A stretch of DNA of 64,000 nucleotides from Candidatus Methylopumilus universalis. Its GTDB lineage: Bacteria; Pseudomonadota; Gammaproteobacteria; Burkholderiales; Methylophilaceae. The position numbers and the translations under genes are program-made. The DNA lies in contig CAMCXI010000004.1 of NCBI GenBank assembly GCA_945883335.1, positions 140,254-204,253 of the forward strand. Direction: 5' to 3'. A model generated the notes under the pieces. The model was not told where the DNA came from and ran no database searches. It was given only the letters and a program-made list of their open reading frames with translations. Positions 18,358 through 26,798 of this stretch are shown one piece after another (positions within the stretch are counted from its first letter, which is position 1; every line of letters starts with the position of its first letter).

Positions 18358-20097
18358 ATGAACAGTCAGTCTAAAAGTGCAAATCTAGGCCAACTCAGCC
18401 GATTGAGTGATGCCCACATGATGTTAAAAAATAGGTTGCCAAAACCAATGCTAATTAAACCTATCGTTCTGGCTATTGCGACTATGTCGTTGGGGTTTGC
18501 TGTGAATGCGGCACATGCCGGCGAGCGTGAATCCTTAGAGCAGCTTCGTTCCACCACAGTCAGTTTAGTGAATTTGTTAGTGCAAGAAGGTGTGCTGAGT
18601 AAGGCAAAGGCAGAAGACTTGTTAAGACAAGCTAGCCAAGATGCCGTAAAAGCGCGTGAAAAAGATGCGCTTGCTGAAGCAGAAAAAGCGCAACCTAATC
18701 CACAAGACGCTGGCGTAGAAAAAGTTATCGATGAAAAAATGGTGCGTGTGCAATACGTTCCAGATATTGTCAAACAAGAGATTAAGGACGAGATCAAAAA
18801 AGAGGTGATGACTAAACTTAACTACAAGGCGGGTGAGAGACTAGGCTTGCCAGATTGGATTGACCGCTTTCAATGGGAAGGCGATTTGCGTTTACGCTAT
18901 CAAGGCGATCGTTTTGCTGAAGGCAACCCTTCGGCTAATATTTATAATGTGGCTAATTTTAATAGCCCAAATCAAACTAACACCACGGAAGACCAAGATA
19001 GGATGCGTATCCGTGCTCGTCTAGGCGTGAATGTGAAAGTGAATGATTGGATGAAGGCAGGGCTTAGGATAACGACGGGTAGCGCAAACGACCCAACCTC
19101 ACATAATCAGACGCTAGGCACTAAATATGCTAAACACAATTTTGGCTTAGATCTTGCTTATCTCAAAGCCGAAGTTAAGCCATGGCTAAATTTGGTGGGA
19201 GGTCGTTTTGCTAACCCATGGCTACACACGGATTTGGTATGGGATCCTGATTTAACATTCGACGGTGTAGCAGCAAGCTTCACGCCTAAAATTACTGATA
19301 GTTGGTCTAGCTTTTTAACCCTAGGTGCATTCCCTCTTGAACAAACTGAAGTTCGTCCATATAATGCCCTAACTGGGGTGTATGGCAAAAATAAGGCTAA
19401 AAGTAAATGGATGTATGGCTCGCAGGTTGGGATTAAATGGACCTCGCCTAACTTATCCACGGTGAAATTAGGTTTGGCTATGTACGACTTTAGTAACGTG
19501 GAAGGAATAAAAAACACTGTAGATGATCAAGCATATGATGCTACAACACCATCTTTTAGGACTAAGGGTAACTCCTACTATAATATTACATTTAACCCGA
19601 CCGACGACCTTACTGAAAAGTATGGACTTGTCTCGAAATTCCGAACGCTTAACTTAACTGGCCAAGTAGATATTGCGACCTTTAACCCTGTGCATGTCAT
19701 CCTAACTGGTGATTATGTCCGCAACATCGGCTTTGACGCGCAAGAAATCTCTAATAGAACTGGTCTCGCGCCTTCAAAAGAAGTGAACGGCTACCAAGTT
19801 AAGCTCGCTGTGGGTATGCCGAACACCTATCAAGCAAATGAATGGCAGGCGTTTGCTGCCTATAAATACCTAGAGGCTGATGCGGTGTTAGATTCCTACA
19901 CTGACTCGGCTTTCCATTTGGGTGGCACTAATGCTAAGGGCTGGATTGTGGGAGCAAGTTATGGGATCGACAAAAATACCTGGTTAACTGCTGGATGGTT
20001 TAGTGCTGATGAAATTAGTCCAAGACTCAGTAGAGGAGTTGCAATAGCGCCACTCAATATCGATGTGCTGAGGCTTGATTTGATCGCTAAATTTTAA
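18358..20097 (+). CDS. putative outer-membrane porin (Porin_5 type) with N-terminal coiled coil
   Basis: About 579 residues from the chosen ATG, which has AGGA 10 nt upstream; in-frame ATGs at 18274 and 18418 are alternatives. A signal peptide ends near AAHA-GE. It is followed by an amphipathic, coiled-coil-prone segment rich in Ala/Lys/Glu (LEQLRSTTVSLVNLLVQEGV through the EKAQ region). The rest is beta-barrel sequence (FQWEGDLRLRYQGDRF, RMRIRARLGVNVKVNDWMKAG) ending in a C-terminal Phe (LDLIAKF), the usual outer-membrane assembly signal. This matches the 'putative porin' Porin_5 family. Downstream of tonB, it may be the outer-membrane client or conduit of the ExbB/ExbD/TonB module. The substrate is unknown. 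Confidence 0.78.
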   Translation: MNSQSKSANLGQLSRLSDAHMMLKNRLPKPMLIKPIVLAIATMSLGFAVNAAHAGERESLEQLRSTTVSLVNLLVQEGVLSKAKAEDLLRQASQDAVKAREKDALAEAEKAQPNPQDAGVEKVIDEKMVRVQYVPDIVKQEIKDEIKKEVMTKLNYKAGERLGLPDWIDRFQWEGDLRLRYQGDRFAEGNPSANIYNVANFNSPNQTNTTEDQDRMRIRARLGVNVKVNDWMKAGLRITTGSANDPTSHNQTLGTKYAKHNFGLDLAYLKAEVKPWLNLVGGRFANPWLHTDLVWDPDLTFDGVAASFTPKITDSWSSFLTLGAFPLEQTEVRPYNALTGVYGKNKAKSKWMYGSQVGIKWTSPNLSTVKLGLAMYDFSNVEGIKNTVDDQAYDATTPSFRTKGNSYYNITFNPTDDLTEKYGLVSKFRTLNLTGQVDIATFNPVHVILTGDYVRNIGFDAQEISNRTGLAPSKEVNGYQVKLAVGMPNTYQANEWQAFAAYKYLEADAVLDSYTDSAFHLGGTNAKGWIVGASYGIDKNTWLTAGWFSADEISPRLSRGVAIAPLNIDVLRLDLIAKF

Positions 20098-20108
20098 GGC
20101 GACGACGA

Positions 20109-20801
20109 ATGGAAAACACGATCATGAAGTCTATTTCGGGGCCTAATAAAATCATCCTTGCGCTATTGCTCACTGCGAGTTTCTTGGCGAATCCTGCCCT
20201 AGCGGCGGCTAAGAAAGACAAAGCCTCACGCCGTGCGCAGCAAATGGTGCAGCAGATTCAGCAAGAAAAAGCGCAGTTGCAGAGCCAACTTGATCAGGCA
20301 ATGCAAGCAAAAGTCTTGTTAGATGCGGATATGGCAAAAGCCCAAGAAGAAAGCGCCAGCCTAAAAACCAAGTTAGGCGCTGCGAACCGCAAGATTGAAG
20401 GCTTAGAAATTAGCTTAAAAGAAATGACGGCAGAACGCTTGGCGTTTGAAGCGAAATTGCTCAAAACGCAAACGGAGCTAGAAGCCACTAAAACGGCTTT
20501 GAATGAGCTTGATGTGAAATATCAGGCGAATTTGTATGATCTCAAAGTGAACGAGCAGCAACGCGCTAACTTAACTGCCACCACCATTCAAAAAACCAAG
20601 GTGATTGATGCTTGCCTAACTAAGAATGCTAAGCTCTATGACTACGGTTTAGAGCTTGTGAAGCTATATGAGAATCCTAGTTTGTACAAACAAGTGGTGC
20701 TCACCGAGAAGTTTTCTCAACTCAAACGCGTGGAACTTGAGAATATTTTGCAAAACTATAATGACAAAATAGACCTAGAAAAGGCGACTGGTTTTCAGTA
20801 A
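20109..20801 (+). CDS. periplasmic coiled-coil protein of unknown function
   Basis: A 230-residue protein with a signal peptide (cleaved near NPALAAA) and an almost uninterrupted heptad-rich coiled coil from about residue 37 to 155 (QMVQQIQQEKAQLQSQLDQA, AESLKTK-like repeats). A compact C-terminal region follows, with one Cys (KVIDACLTKNAKLYDYGLEL) and conserved-looking aromatic residues. No enzyme motif is seen. It begins 11 bp after the porin stop, so it is very likely co-transcribed with the TonB/porin genes. It could be a periplasmic scaffold linking TonB, porin or TpsB. An alternative ATG at 20124 would shorten the signal peptide n-region. Confidence 0.75.
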   Translation: MENTIMKSISGPNKIILALLLTASFLANPALAAAKKDKASRRAQQMVQQIQQEKAQLQSQLDQAMQAKVLLDADMAKAQEESASLKTKLGAANRKIEGLEISLKEMTAERLAFEAKLLKTQTELEATKTALNELDVKYQANLYDLKVNEQQRANLTATTIQKTKVIDACLTKNAKLYDYGLELVKLYENPSLYKQVVLTEKFSQLKRVELENILQNYNDKIDLEKATGFQ

Positions 20802-20866
20802 TAGGATTCTATCCTTAGATCAAGTTTCAAAAGTACCATCCCAAAAGCGCAATATCAAAATCCCAC

Positions 20867-20900
20867 ATAACTAGCTTTTTATTTCTTAAAAGCTAGTTAT
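20867..20900. repeat. perfect 13-bp inverted repeat
   Basis: ATAACTAGCTTTT (20867-20879) and its exact complement (20888-20900) flank an 8-nt loop. As RNA it is a stable hairpin that could end the tonB/porin transcript, but no T tract follows on either strand. It ends 2 bp before the TGTCA-N6-TGACA element. Confidence 0.6.
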
Positions 20901-20902
20901 CC

Positions 20903-20918
20903 TGTCATGTAAATGACA
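20903..20918. promoter_or_regulatory. candidate operator TGTCA-N6-TGACA (site 1)
   Basis: A 5-6-5 inverted repeat located 50 bp before the GTG of the EAL-CBS-GGDEF gene. The same arms and spacing recur at 52598-52613 before the other c-di-GMP gene. The geometry equals that of CRP/FNR-family sites (TGTGA-N6-TCACA), but the regulator is unknown. Confidence 0.55.
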
Positions 20919-20968
20919 CACACAACAATTAGAGTGAGGTATCGAAGTTTTTACTGGACCTTTTATTC

Positions 20969-22774
20969 GTGCCACCTAATTCCAATAGCCTGCCGCTTGA
21001 CGAACTTCAGCTCTATTCCAAGGAAAAGCTCGACCTGGGTTTAGCAGTGTTCCTGCGTGATAATCGTCTTCAGGCGAGCTTCCAGCCAATCTTCGATTTG
21101 AATACCACCAAAGTGCTCGGCTTTGAGGGCATGGCACCTATTGAGCTGATTCGCGCCGCGAGAGTGAGCTCAAACTTGGTCGAGGGGGAGTATCTTGGCC
21201 GTCATCTGGTGCTAGCGTCGTTTGCTAACCAGGGCTTCCAAGGTAAAATTTTCTTAAACGTGAGCTTAGATGTGCTGTTGCAGTCTGAAGCAAAAACCGG
21301 GGAAACGCTGAAATATTTAGCAGAGTTTGGTTTGTCACCGAGTCAGGTGGTGATCAAGCTCAGTCGATCCGAAAGCGGTGCGGATGTTGCATTGCTCACA
21401 CAAGCTTGTGCGCATTATCGTGCCATGGGATTTCAGCTGGCGATTTGTAGCCTCAATCAAGGCTTCTCTGGCTTAAGTTTGTGGTCAGAAATAAAACCTG
21501 AATACGTGCAGCTCGATAAAGACTTTATCGATGGCATTCATCACGACAAGGTGAAACTTCAAATCGCTCGGTCTATTTATGAGGTGGCATCTCAGTCAAG
21601 TGCCAAAGTCATTGCCGAAGGGGTTAACCATCCTTTAGATCTGATGACGATCCGCGATCTAGGGGTTGACCTTGGGCAAGGAAGTTGTCTCGCTGAAACA
21701 GCGGTGACCCCCGAGCAAGTTCTGCCTGAGGCGGTGATTAAATCTTTATTGCGCGTTAACGCCCCCCATGAAAATGTGTTGCAAACACGGGCAACCGTTT
21801 CTAAATTACATAAATACGTGACGCCCGTCAGCCCATCAGACACGAATGAAGAAGTGTTCAGACGGTTTGAATTGCATCCTGATCTGCATGCAGTCCCTGT
21901 GGTGCAAGCAACTAAGCCTTTGGGACTCATCAATCGTAGCGCGATGATTGATCACTATGCACGCCCATATCGCCGCGAGTTATACGGGGATAAATCATGT
22001 GTCACCATGATGGATGATGCATCGATTATTGTGGAACACCACACCACGGTGCAAGACCTCACCGATTTGATTTTAAAGAGCGATCCGCGACATCTATCTT
22101 CGGGCTTTATCGTTGCCGATACCGGTGTGTATCTGGGGATGGGTAACGGTCATGATTTATTGCGTTTAATTTCAACGCTACAACTAAATGCGGCGCGTTA
22201 CGCCAACCCCTTGACATTGCTGCCTGGCAACATCCCCATTTGCGAACAAATCGATCTACTTATTCAGGCAAGCGCATCGTTTGTGGTTTGCTACTTGGAT
22301 TTAGACCACTTTAAACCCTTTAATGACGTGTATGGCTTCCAAAAAGGGGATGAGTTGATTCAACTCACGGCACGATTAATCAGTAAAGCCTGTGGCATGT
22401 TTGATTTTGTTGGCCATATTGGCGGTGATGACTTTATTGTGCTGTTTCAAAGTACTGATTGGGAGCAGCGTTGTTATGACTTTCTGGATGACGTGGCCAT
22501 GGCTTTCCCGCAGGTGTATGACGAAGAGGATCGATTGCGTGGTGGGATTGAGGCGGAAGATAGAAAAGGCATCAAGCACTTCTACCCGATTCTGACCATC
22601 TCTGTTGCCGCGGTGAAGGTGTCACCAGGCATGTTTGCATCACACCATGAAGTCTCTGAAGCCTGCACTAGCGCCAAGAAATATGCCAAGCGCATTACAG
22701 GGAATAACTTGTTTATTGAACGCCGACTGCCTTTAGTCCCATCTTCAAATCACGAGTCAGAACAGCAGCATTAA
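20969..22774 (+). CDS. degenerate EAL - CBS pair - GGDEF c-di-GMP protein
   Basis: A 601-residue cytoplasmic protein. An EAL-like domain (about 30-265) keeps E53 (FEGM), N97, LDKDF and AEGV. It has lost the catalytic DDFG: the aligned residues read CSLN at 160-163, and the ELTE motif reads KLSRS. Phosphodiesterase activity is therefore unlikely. Two CBS motifs occupy about 275-405. A C-terminal GGDEF domain (about 425-590) has YLDLDHFKPFND and the signature GGDDF, compatible with diguanylate cyclase activity. The inhibitory I-site RxxD is replaced by GMFD, so product feedback through it is not expected. The start is GTG with a weak GGA upstream. The likely output is c-di-GMP synthesis modulated by the EAL-like and CBS sensor parts, plausible beside adhesin and exopolysaccharide genes. 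Confidence 0.88.
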   Translation: MPPNSNSLPLDELQLYSKEKLDLGLAVFLRDNRLQASFQPIFDLNTTKVLGFEGMAPIELIRAARVSSNLVEGEYLGRHLVLASFANQGFQGKIFLNVSLDVLLQSEAKTGETLKYLAEFGLSPSQVVIKLSRSESGADVALLTQACAHYRAMGFQLAICSLNQGFSGLSLWSEIKPEYVQLDKDFIDGIHHDKVKLQIARSIYEVASQSSAKVIAEGVNHPLDLMTIRDLGVDLGQGSCLAETAVTPEQVLPEAVIKSLLRVNAPHENVLQTRATVSKLHKYVTPVSPSDTNEEVFRRFELHPDLHAVPVVQATKPLGLINRSAMIDHYARPYRRELYGDKSCVTMMDDASIIVEHHTTVQDLTDLILKSDPRHLSSGFIVADTGVYLGMGNGHDLLRLISTLQLNAARYANPLTLLPGNIPICEQIDLLIQASASFVVCYLDLDHFKPFNDVYGFQKGDELIQLTARLISKACGMFDFVGHIGGDDFIVLFQSTDWEQRCYDFLDDVAMAFPQVYDEEDRLRGGIEAEDRKGIKHFYPILTISVAAVKVSPGMFASHHEVSEACTSAKKYAKRITGNNLFIERRLPLVPSSNHESEQQH

Positions 22775-22825
22775 GCGATAAGCTCTGAGCCTTAGCTAGA
22801 CTTTTTTCGCTAGGCCGTAGTTTTC

Positions 22826-23437
22826 TTAATATGGGGTTTTTTTAGAGAGAAGCTTGTTACTTAGTGCTATCGCCACCACGCTGATGGCAAGGCTGAGCAT
22901 GATCAGCCCACCCCCATTCAAAAAATCACTCCAATATAACAGCAAGCCATGCGCGTCACCTGTTGCATTAAGCACTTTTTCTAGGTCGGCCCACAGCATA
23001 TAAATAAATTGCATGGGAAAATCAAGCAGCATCAAAGTAAGAATGAATGGCGCTCCTATGCTGACGCGATAACAGTATGTTTGATAAGGCGTCGCCGGCT
23101 CCCTAACTGGCCAAGCGAGGACTAAGGTAAAAAAAATGATGAGGGGTTGCAAAGCAAAATCAAGCGGAATGCGACTGCCACTTAATAGTGTGTTTTCGAT
23201 GACAAAGTATTGCTCACCAATAAAAAATGGGCGGCTCACCAAGCCCTCAAATTGCACAAACTGCTGGCCTTGCAGCTGCGTAATGCTTAAAGATGCAATA
23301 TCAATGCGGCTATCCAGATGAAGCATGGTGAATCGATAAAGCGGCATCAGTGCTTCAATTAAGTATCGGCCATACCAGTGAGCGAGGGCAGTGAGGCTAA
23401 TGCCAATTAATAAAAATCGCAGGCTGCTTGGTCTCAT
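22826..23437 (-). CDS. exosortase H-associated membrane protein
   Basis: A 203-residue integral membrane protein with an N-terminal helix (RFLLIGISLTALAHWY), a periplasmic stretch of about 70 residues, and about four further helices (PLIIFFTLVLAW, APFILTLMLLDFPMQFIYML, LIMLSLAISVVAIAL). It matches the small membrane protein that habitually accompanies exosortase H. Its ATG overlaps the stop of the xrtH gene by one base, so translation is coupled. It probably stabilises or assists the sortase; the biochemical role is unknown. It is the last gene of the minus-strand unit. Confidence 0.65.
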   Translation of the reverse strand: MRPSSLRFLLIGISLTALAHWYGRYLIEALMPLYRFTMLHLDSRIDIASLSITQLQGQQFVQFEGLVSRPFFIGEQYFVIENTLLSGSRIPLDFALQPLIIFFTLVLAWPVREPATPYQTYCYRVSIGAPFILTLMLLDFPMQFIYMLWADLEKVLNATGDAHGLLLYWSDFLNGGGLIMLSLAISVVAIALSNKLLSKKTPY

Positions 23438-24063
23438 TAGGAGGCAGCGTGCTTAGGACAGCATCGGCTTGCGTGTGGTTGATTTTTTAGTAGCCAGTAA
23501 TGGTAAAACAAGCCGGCAATGGCAATTAAGGCTAATGGGGCGATAGTGCCATGCAGCAGTTGAAACAAGGCTTTATCAGCACGGAAGGCATAAAACAAAA
23601 TTAATATGCGGATTTCATTGACGGTGTAAATTAGGACTAATCCAAGAATGATGCCGGAGAGCTTTGCGCGCCAAGCCATCGTGACACTAAATAGGCCTGC
23701 GATGAGAATAAATAAGGCTTCAATGCCTTCACAGCCTATCTTAATCACTAAACCACCCCCGGGCGCTAAAATTTGATTGCCTAAGGCACTAGCTTGAATT
23801 TGCGGCGTGAGCAGATGGATCAACATCACCGCAGGCTTGACGGTGACGGTGCCGCGAATGAAGTGGCCGATGGCGTCATCGCGCACCATTTGCCAGCCCG
23901 CTTGCATGAGGATGAAAAGTAAAATAAACACCAGGGCTTGTGTTAAGAGCGAGCTTGCTTGGTTTGGCTTATCTTGATGCGGATTTTCCTGATAGTCTTT
24001 TTCTTGGCTGGGCCATTCCGACTGGTCCGGCCAATAATCGACGCCTGGAATGGGCTTAGCCAT
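23437..24063 (-). CDS. xrtH: exosortase H (IPTL-CTERM-specific transpeptidase-like)
   Basis: A 208-residue membrane protein of the exosortase family. The three catalytic residues are visible in order and at the correct membrane-edge positions: Cys111 in IGCEGIEALF, Arg152 in VNEIRILILF and His171 in LLHGTIAPL. Exosortases cut the C-terminal sorting tail of exported proteins and are thought to transfer them to a surface acceptor. The neighbouring protease carries the IPTL-type tail, which identifies this as XrtH rather than a PEP-CTERM enzyme. A hydrophilic stretch of about 40 residues precedes the first helix. Start and stop overlap by one base with both neighbours. Confidence 0.85.
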   Translation of the reverse strand: MAKPIPGVDYWPDQSEWPSQEKDYQENPHQDKPNQASSLLTQALVFILLFILMQAGWQMVRDDAIGHFIRGTVTVKPAVMLIHLLTPQIQASALGNQILAPGGGLVIKIGCEGIEALFILIAGLFSVTMAWRAKLSGIILGLVLIYTVNEIRILILFYAFRADKALFQLLHGTIAPLALIAIAGLFYHYWLLKNQPHASRCCPKHAAS

Positions 24064-26321
24064 TAACGGCCTTTCCCTTTACTTTGCATCGGGCGATTTG
24101 GCTTGAGTGATCTTAATTGGGCTTGGCGGCCGATGGCAATCATCAGTGCCATCATGAAGATCATTCCCCACTCAGGCAGCGTTGGGCCATCCCCCATCTC
24201 TGAGCTGGCGCTGATCGCAACTGGCATGGACGCCGCATTATTGACTTGGGTGCTGTCTGGTAAATCTGAGCTGACGCTTGCCAAGAGCTGGGTGTTGCTG
24301 CCGATGCTATTCCACTGCACCTGCATGGTCACTGAGACGGGGCTATTGACGCCTAGCGTGCCAAGTAGGCAATTCACAATATTACTGGTGACTGCGCAAT
24401 TAGCGTTGCTTGACACAAAAGTCGCGCCCGTGGGGAGTGTGGTGGTGGCTACCACATTTGTTGCGGCTTGTGGGCCGGTATTATTCACGCTAATTAGGTA
24501 AGGCTGCGAAGTGCCCAGGGTAATAGCAGCAGGGCCGCTAATACTCACGCTTAAATTGGCATTCGCAAGAGGGTCGAGACGCCAATTGAGCTGAAGAAAT
24601 CCAGCGGCACCGTCAGCACCATCGACCGCAATGTTATACTTCTGTCCAGCTTGGACTTGCAGTAACACACTACTGTTACCTCCGCCAAAGTCATCATTGT
24701 CATTGGAAGTAATATTGCTTAAGCTGTTAACGGCAGTACCCGTATAAACCGCTAGCAGGGTGTCATAATTACTGTCGTGGGTATCAATACTGAGTTGTCC
24801 GCTTGCTGGGGCTGTCCATTTCCACCACACCGATTGGCCGCCAATGTTACCCGCATGGTTAGGTTCGTCCGATTCTTTGGTGGCTAATATAGATGAGCTG
24901 CTTATGCTGCCACTATTGTTGGTATTGGGGAGTGCGCTGGCAGAGTCGAAATGGTTATTGGTGGGGATACTAGCGAGCGCTTGGAGCAAATCTAATCTCG
25001 GAAAGCTTAAGTGATTGCGCGGGTCAGTCACCCTAGGCACTCTGCTATTCGTTAAGCGATCTTGGAGTTGGGTGGCGTCTTCGGACGGAAACGCAGAACG
25101 CAACACCGCAATTGCCCCAGCCACATGCGGTGCGGCTTGGGAGGTGCCACTGAGCGTTATACCCGCGGAAGTAATATTAACGCCTGGGGCTAATATTTTG
25201 AGGAAGCTGGCGCTATTTGAAAAGCACACCACTTGATCGGCGGCTGTCGTTGTATCGGTACAGCCAGTCCCCCAAGTGATAGCACCCAAATTATTGTCGT
25301 AAACAGCGCCCACGGACACGGCATCTGGCGCGCAAGCTGGGCTGCTTAGCCCGTCGTTATAACCACCATTCCCTGCTGCGACCACCACGCTAATCCCTGC
25401 ATTTTTAGCGCGGCTGATGGCGCTCGCTGACCAATCGTTATTGCAAGGGCTAGCAAATTTATCTGAGCCGCCAAGACTGAGGTTAATGGAGGCGATGTTA
25501 TACGTACCCTGATTATGGATGCCCCAATCAATGGCGGCAATAATGTCATTGGGGTAGGCGCGAGCAACTGTATCAAAGACATTGAAGGAGATGATTTTAC
25601 TCGCAGGGGCTACCCCAAGCACGGTCGCAGCGACATTGGTACCGTGATTATGATTGGTCGCTGCCTGACGAATGCCAGTGAATAGGTTTGAAGTCACTTG
25701 ATCTAGAGAAGCAATCACCTTACAACTCGAGGGGGAGGCTATCCCAGTACACGATCCAAAATCAGCCTTGGTGTAATCGACGCCGTTGTCTATCACGACT
25801 ACTGAGGTGCCAGCCCCTTGCTTGCCCAATTTGTATGACAGTGGTTGATTGATCAGGCTGAAATTTTGAGTGGAAACGAGATGCATTTTCTCGTTGATAT
25901 GCACGGCTTTAACCCCGGTTCGCGCAATAAAAGCTTCTAGCGCAGCTTTGGATTTGAAACGTTTAAAGCCCATCGGCAAATGGCTGTAGCTTTGTAAGTC
26001 TTCAATCTCTGGGCGCCTAATCGGCAAATCGACCTGATCTTTAAGGGCTTTATATTTTTGGACTTTATAGGCGCGAATTTCGTCATTATCGCGGCGTTTA
26101 GCGAGTCTACTGCGCATCGTCTTGGTGACAGTTTCAATCTCTGCATCGTCGTACTCGATGATGAGATCAACCGGATTACCTGCGTCAAGCTCGCGGCTAA
26201 GCCGGTCTGATAATGCTGGGGGGAGGGTAGCCGCTGCTATCGCAAGCTGCGAAAAGCTTAACTGCGTGAGCAGCGTTAAACATAAGACGCCAATTAAGCG
26301 GTTGAGATTAACGGGTGCCAT
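24063..26321 (-). CDS. S8 (subtilisin-like) serine protease with IPTL-CTERM tail
   Basis: A 752-residue exported protease. A signal peptide (cut near AIAA) is followed by a pro-region (about 31-160) and a peptidase S8 domain with a complete triad: Asp178 (VVVIDNG), His226 (NHNHGTNVA) and Ser394 (SGTSQAAPH), plus the oxyanion Asn318. A PPC-type domain follows (about 455-575: SVWWKWTAPASGQLSIDT, YDTLLAVYTG), then a DUF11-like beta domain (about 595-700: YLISVNNTGPQAATNVV). The C-terminus reads GPTLPEWGM, a hydrophobic helix, then Arg/Lys-rich residues: the IPTLxxWG-CTERM sorting signal. It is the obvious substrate of the XrtH encoded next, with which it shares a TAATG overlap. It should be a cell-surface protease after sorting; its target is unknown. 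Confidence 0.92.
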   Translation of the reverse strand: MAPVNLNRLIGVLCLTLLTQLSFSQLAIAAATLPPALSDRLSRELDAGNPVDLIIEYDDAEIETVTKTMRSRLAKRRDNDEIRAYKVQKYKALKDQVDLPIRRPEIEDLQSYSHLPMGFKRFKSKAALEAFIARTGVKAVHINEKMHLVSTQNFSLINQPLSYKLGKQGAGTSVVVIDNGVDYTKADFGSCTGIASPSSCKVIASLDQVTSNLFTGIRQAATNHNHGTNVAATVLGVAPASKIISFNVFDTVARAYPNDIIAAIDWGIHNQGTYNIASINLSLGGSDKFASPCNNDWSASAISRAKNAGISVVVAAGNGGYNDGLSSPACAPDAVSVGAVYDNNLGAITWGTGCTDTTTAADQVVCFSNSASFLKILAPGVNITSAGITLSGTSQAAPHVAGAIAVLRSAFPSEDATQLQDRLTNSRVPRVTDPRNHLSFPRLDLLQALASIPTNNHFDSASALPNTNNSGSISSSSILATKESDEPNHAGNIGGQSVWWKWTAPASGQLSIDTHDSNYDTLLAVYTGTAVNSLSNITSNDNDDFGGGNSSVLLQVQAGQKYNIAVDGADGAAGFLQLNWRLDPLANANLSVSISGPAAITLGTSQPYLISVNNTGPQAATNVVATTTLPTGATFVSSNANCAVTSNIVNCLLGTLGVNSPVSVTMQVQWNSIGSNTQLLASVSSDLPDSTQVNNAASMPVAISASSEMGDGPTLPEWGMIFMMALMIAIGRQAQLRSLKPNRPMQSKGKGR

Positions 26322-26414
26322 GGTGATGCATTTCTATTCCATATTGATCGTTTCGCTAATGATAGGCCTGCTGCTAGACTAAATCTAGGCTACCTTTAGC
26401 TAGGTCATATTGTC

Positions 26415-26798
26415 TTAATCTTTAATCCAGCCCAATTTCTTTTTGATCCAATAATCCGGCAATATCGCCAGCAAGCAACCAAGTGCATCAGCGGCGTAGT
26501 CGCCGATGTCTGCTGATCGGCCAGGAATAGATAGTTGGGCAATTTCATCGCAAGCTGCAACGCTGACCGTCATCAGCAGCACAAGCGGTAAGGGCATTTT
26601 TCGGAAGGCTAACCCAATCAGCATGGCCATGAGGCCATAGGTGCCAAGATGCACGACCTTATCCCAGGGCGCATTAAACAAGCTGCCAGCACCTGGTTGC
26701 CTGCCGCCAATAAAAATTCCAGTAAGCATGAGCACCAAGCCGATCATGGCGAGTACTTGCACCCAGCGATGTTTGTATTGATGTGGTTTAGTAGGCAT
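26415..26798 (-). CDS. VanZ-like family membrane protein
   Basis: A 127-residue protein with four helices and VanZ-family motifs: DKVVHLGTYGLMA (about 46-58) and DEIAQLSIPGRSADIGDYAADALG (about 84-107). VanZ-like proteins recur in exopolysaccharide and exosortase clusters, but their activity is not established. Its ATG lies 11 bp inside the end of the upstream sugar-transferase gene, so the two are co-translated. A gap of 93 bp separates it from the protease gene downstream. Confidence 0.85.
   Translation of the reverse strand: MPTKPHQYKHRWVQVLAMIGLVLMLTGIFIGGRQPGAGSLFNAPWDKVVHLGTYGLMAMLIGLAFRKMPLPLVLLMTVSVAACDEIAQLSIPGRSADIGDYAADALGCLLAILPDYWIKKKLGWIKD

Noticed and set aside
22789..22815. 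Bidirectional terminator between the GGDEF gene and the xrtH-associated gene
   Set aside because: The stem GCCTTAGC/GCTAGGC needs a bulge and neither side is followed by a solid T run.
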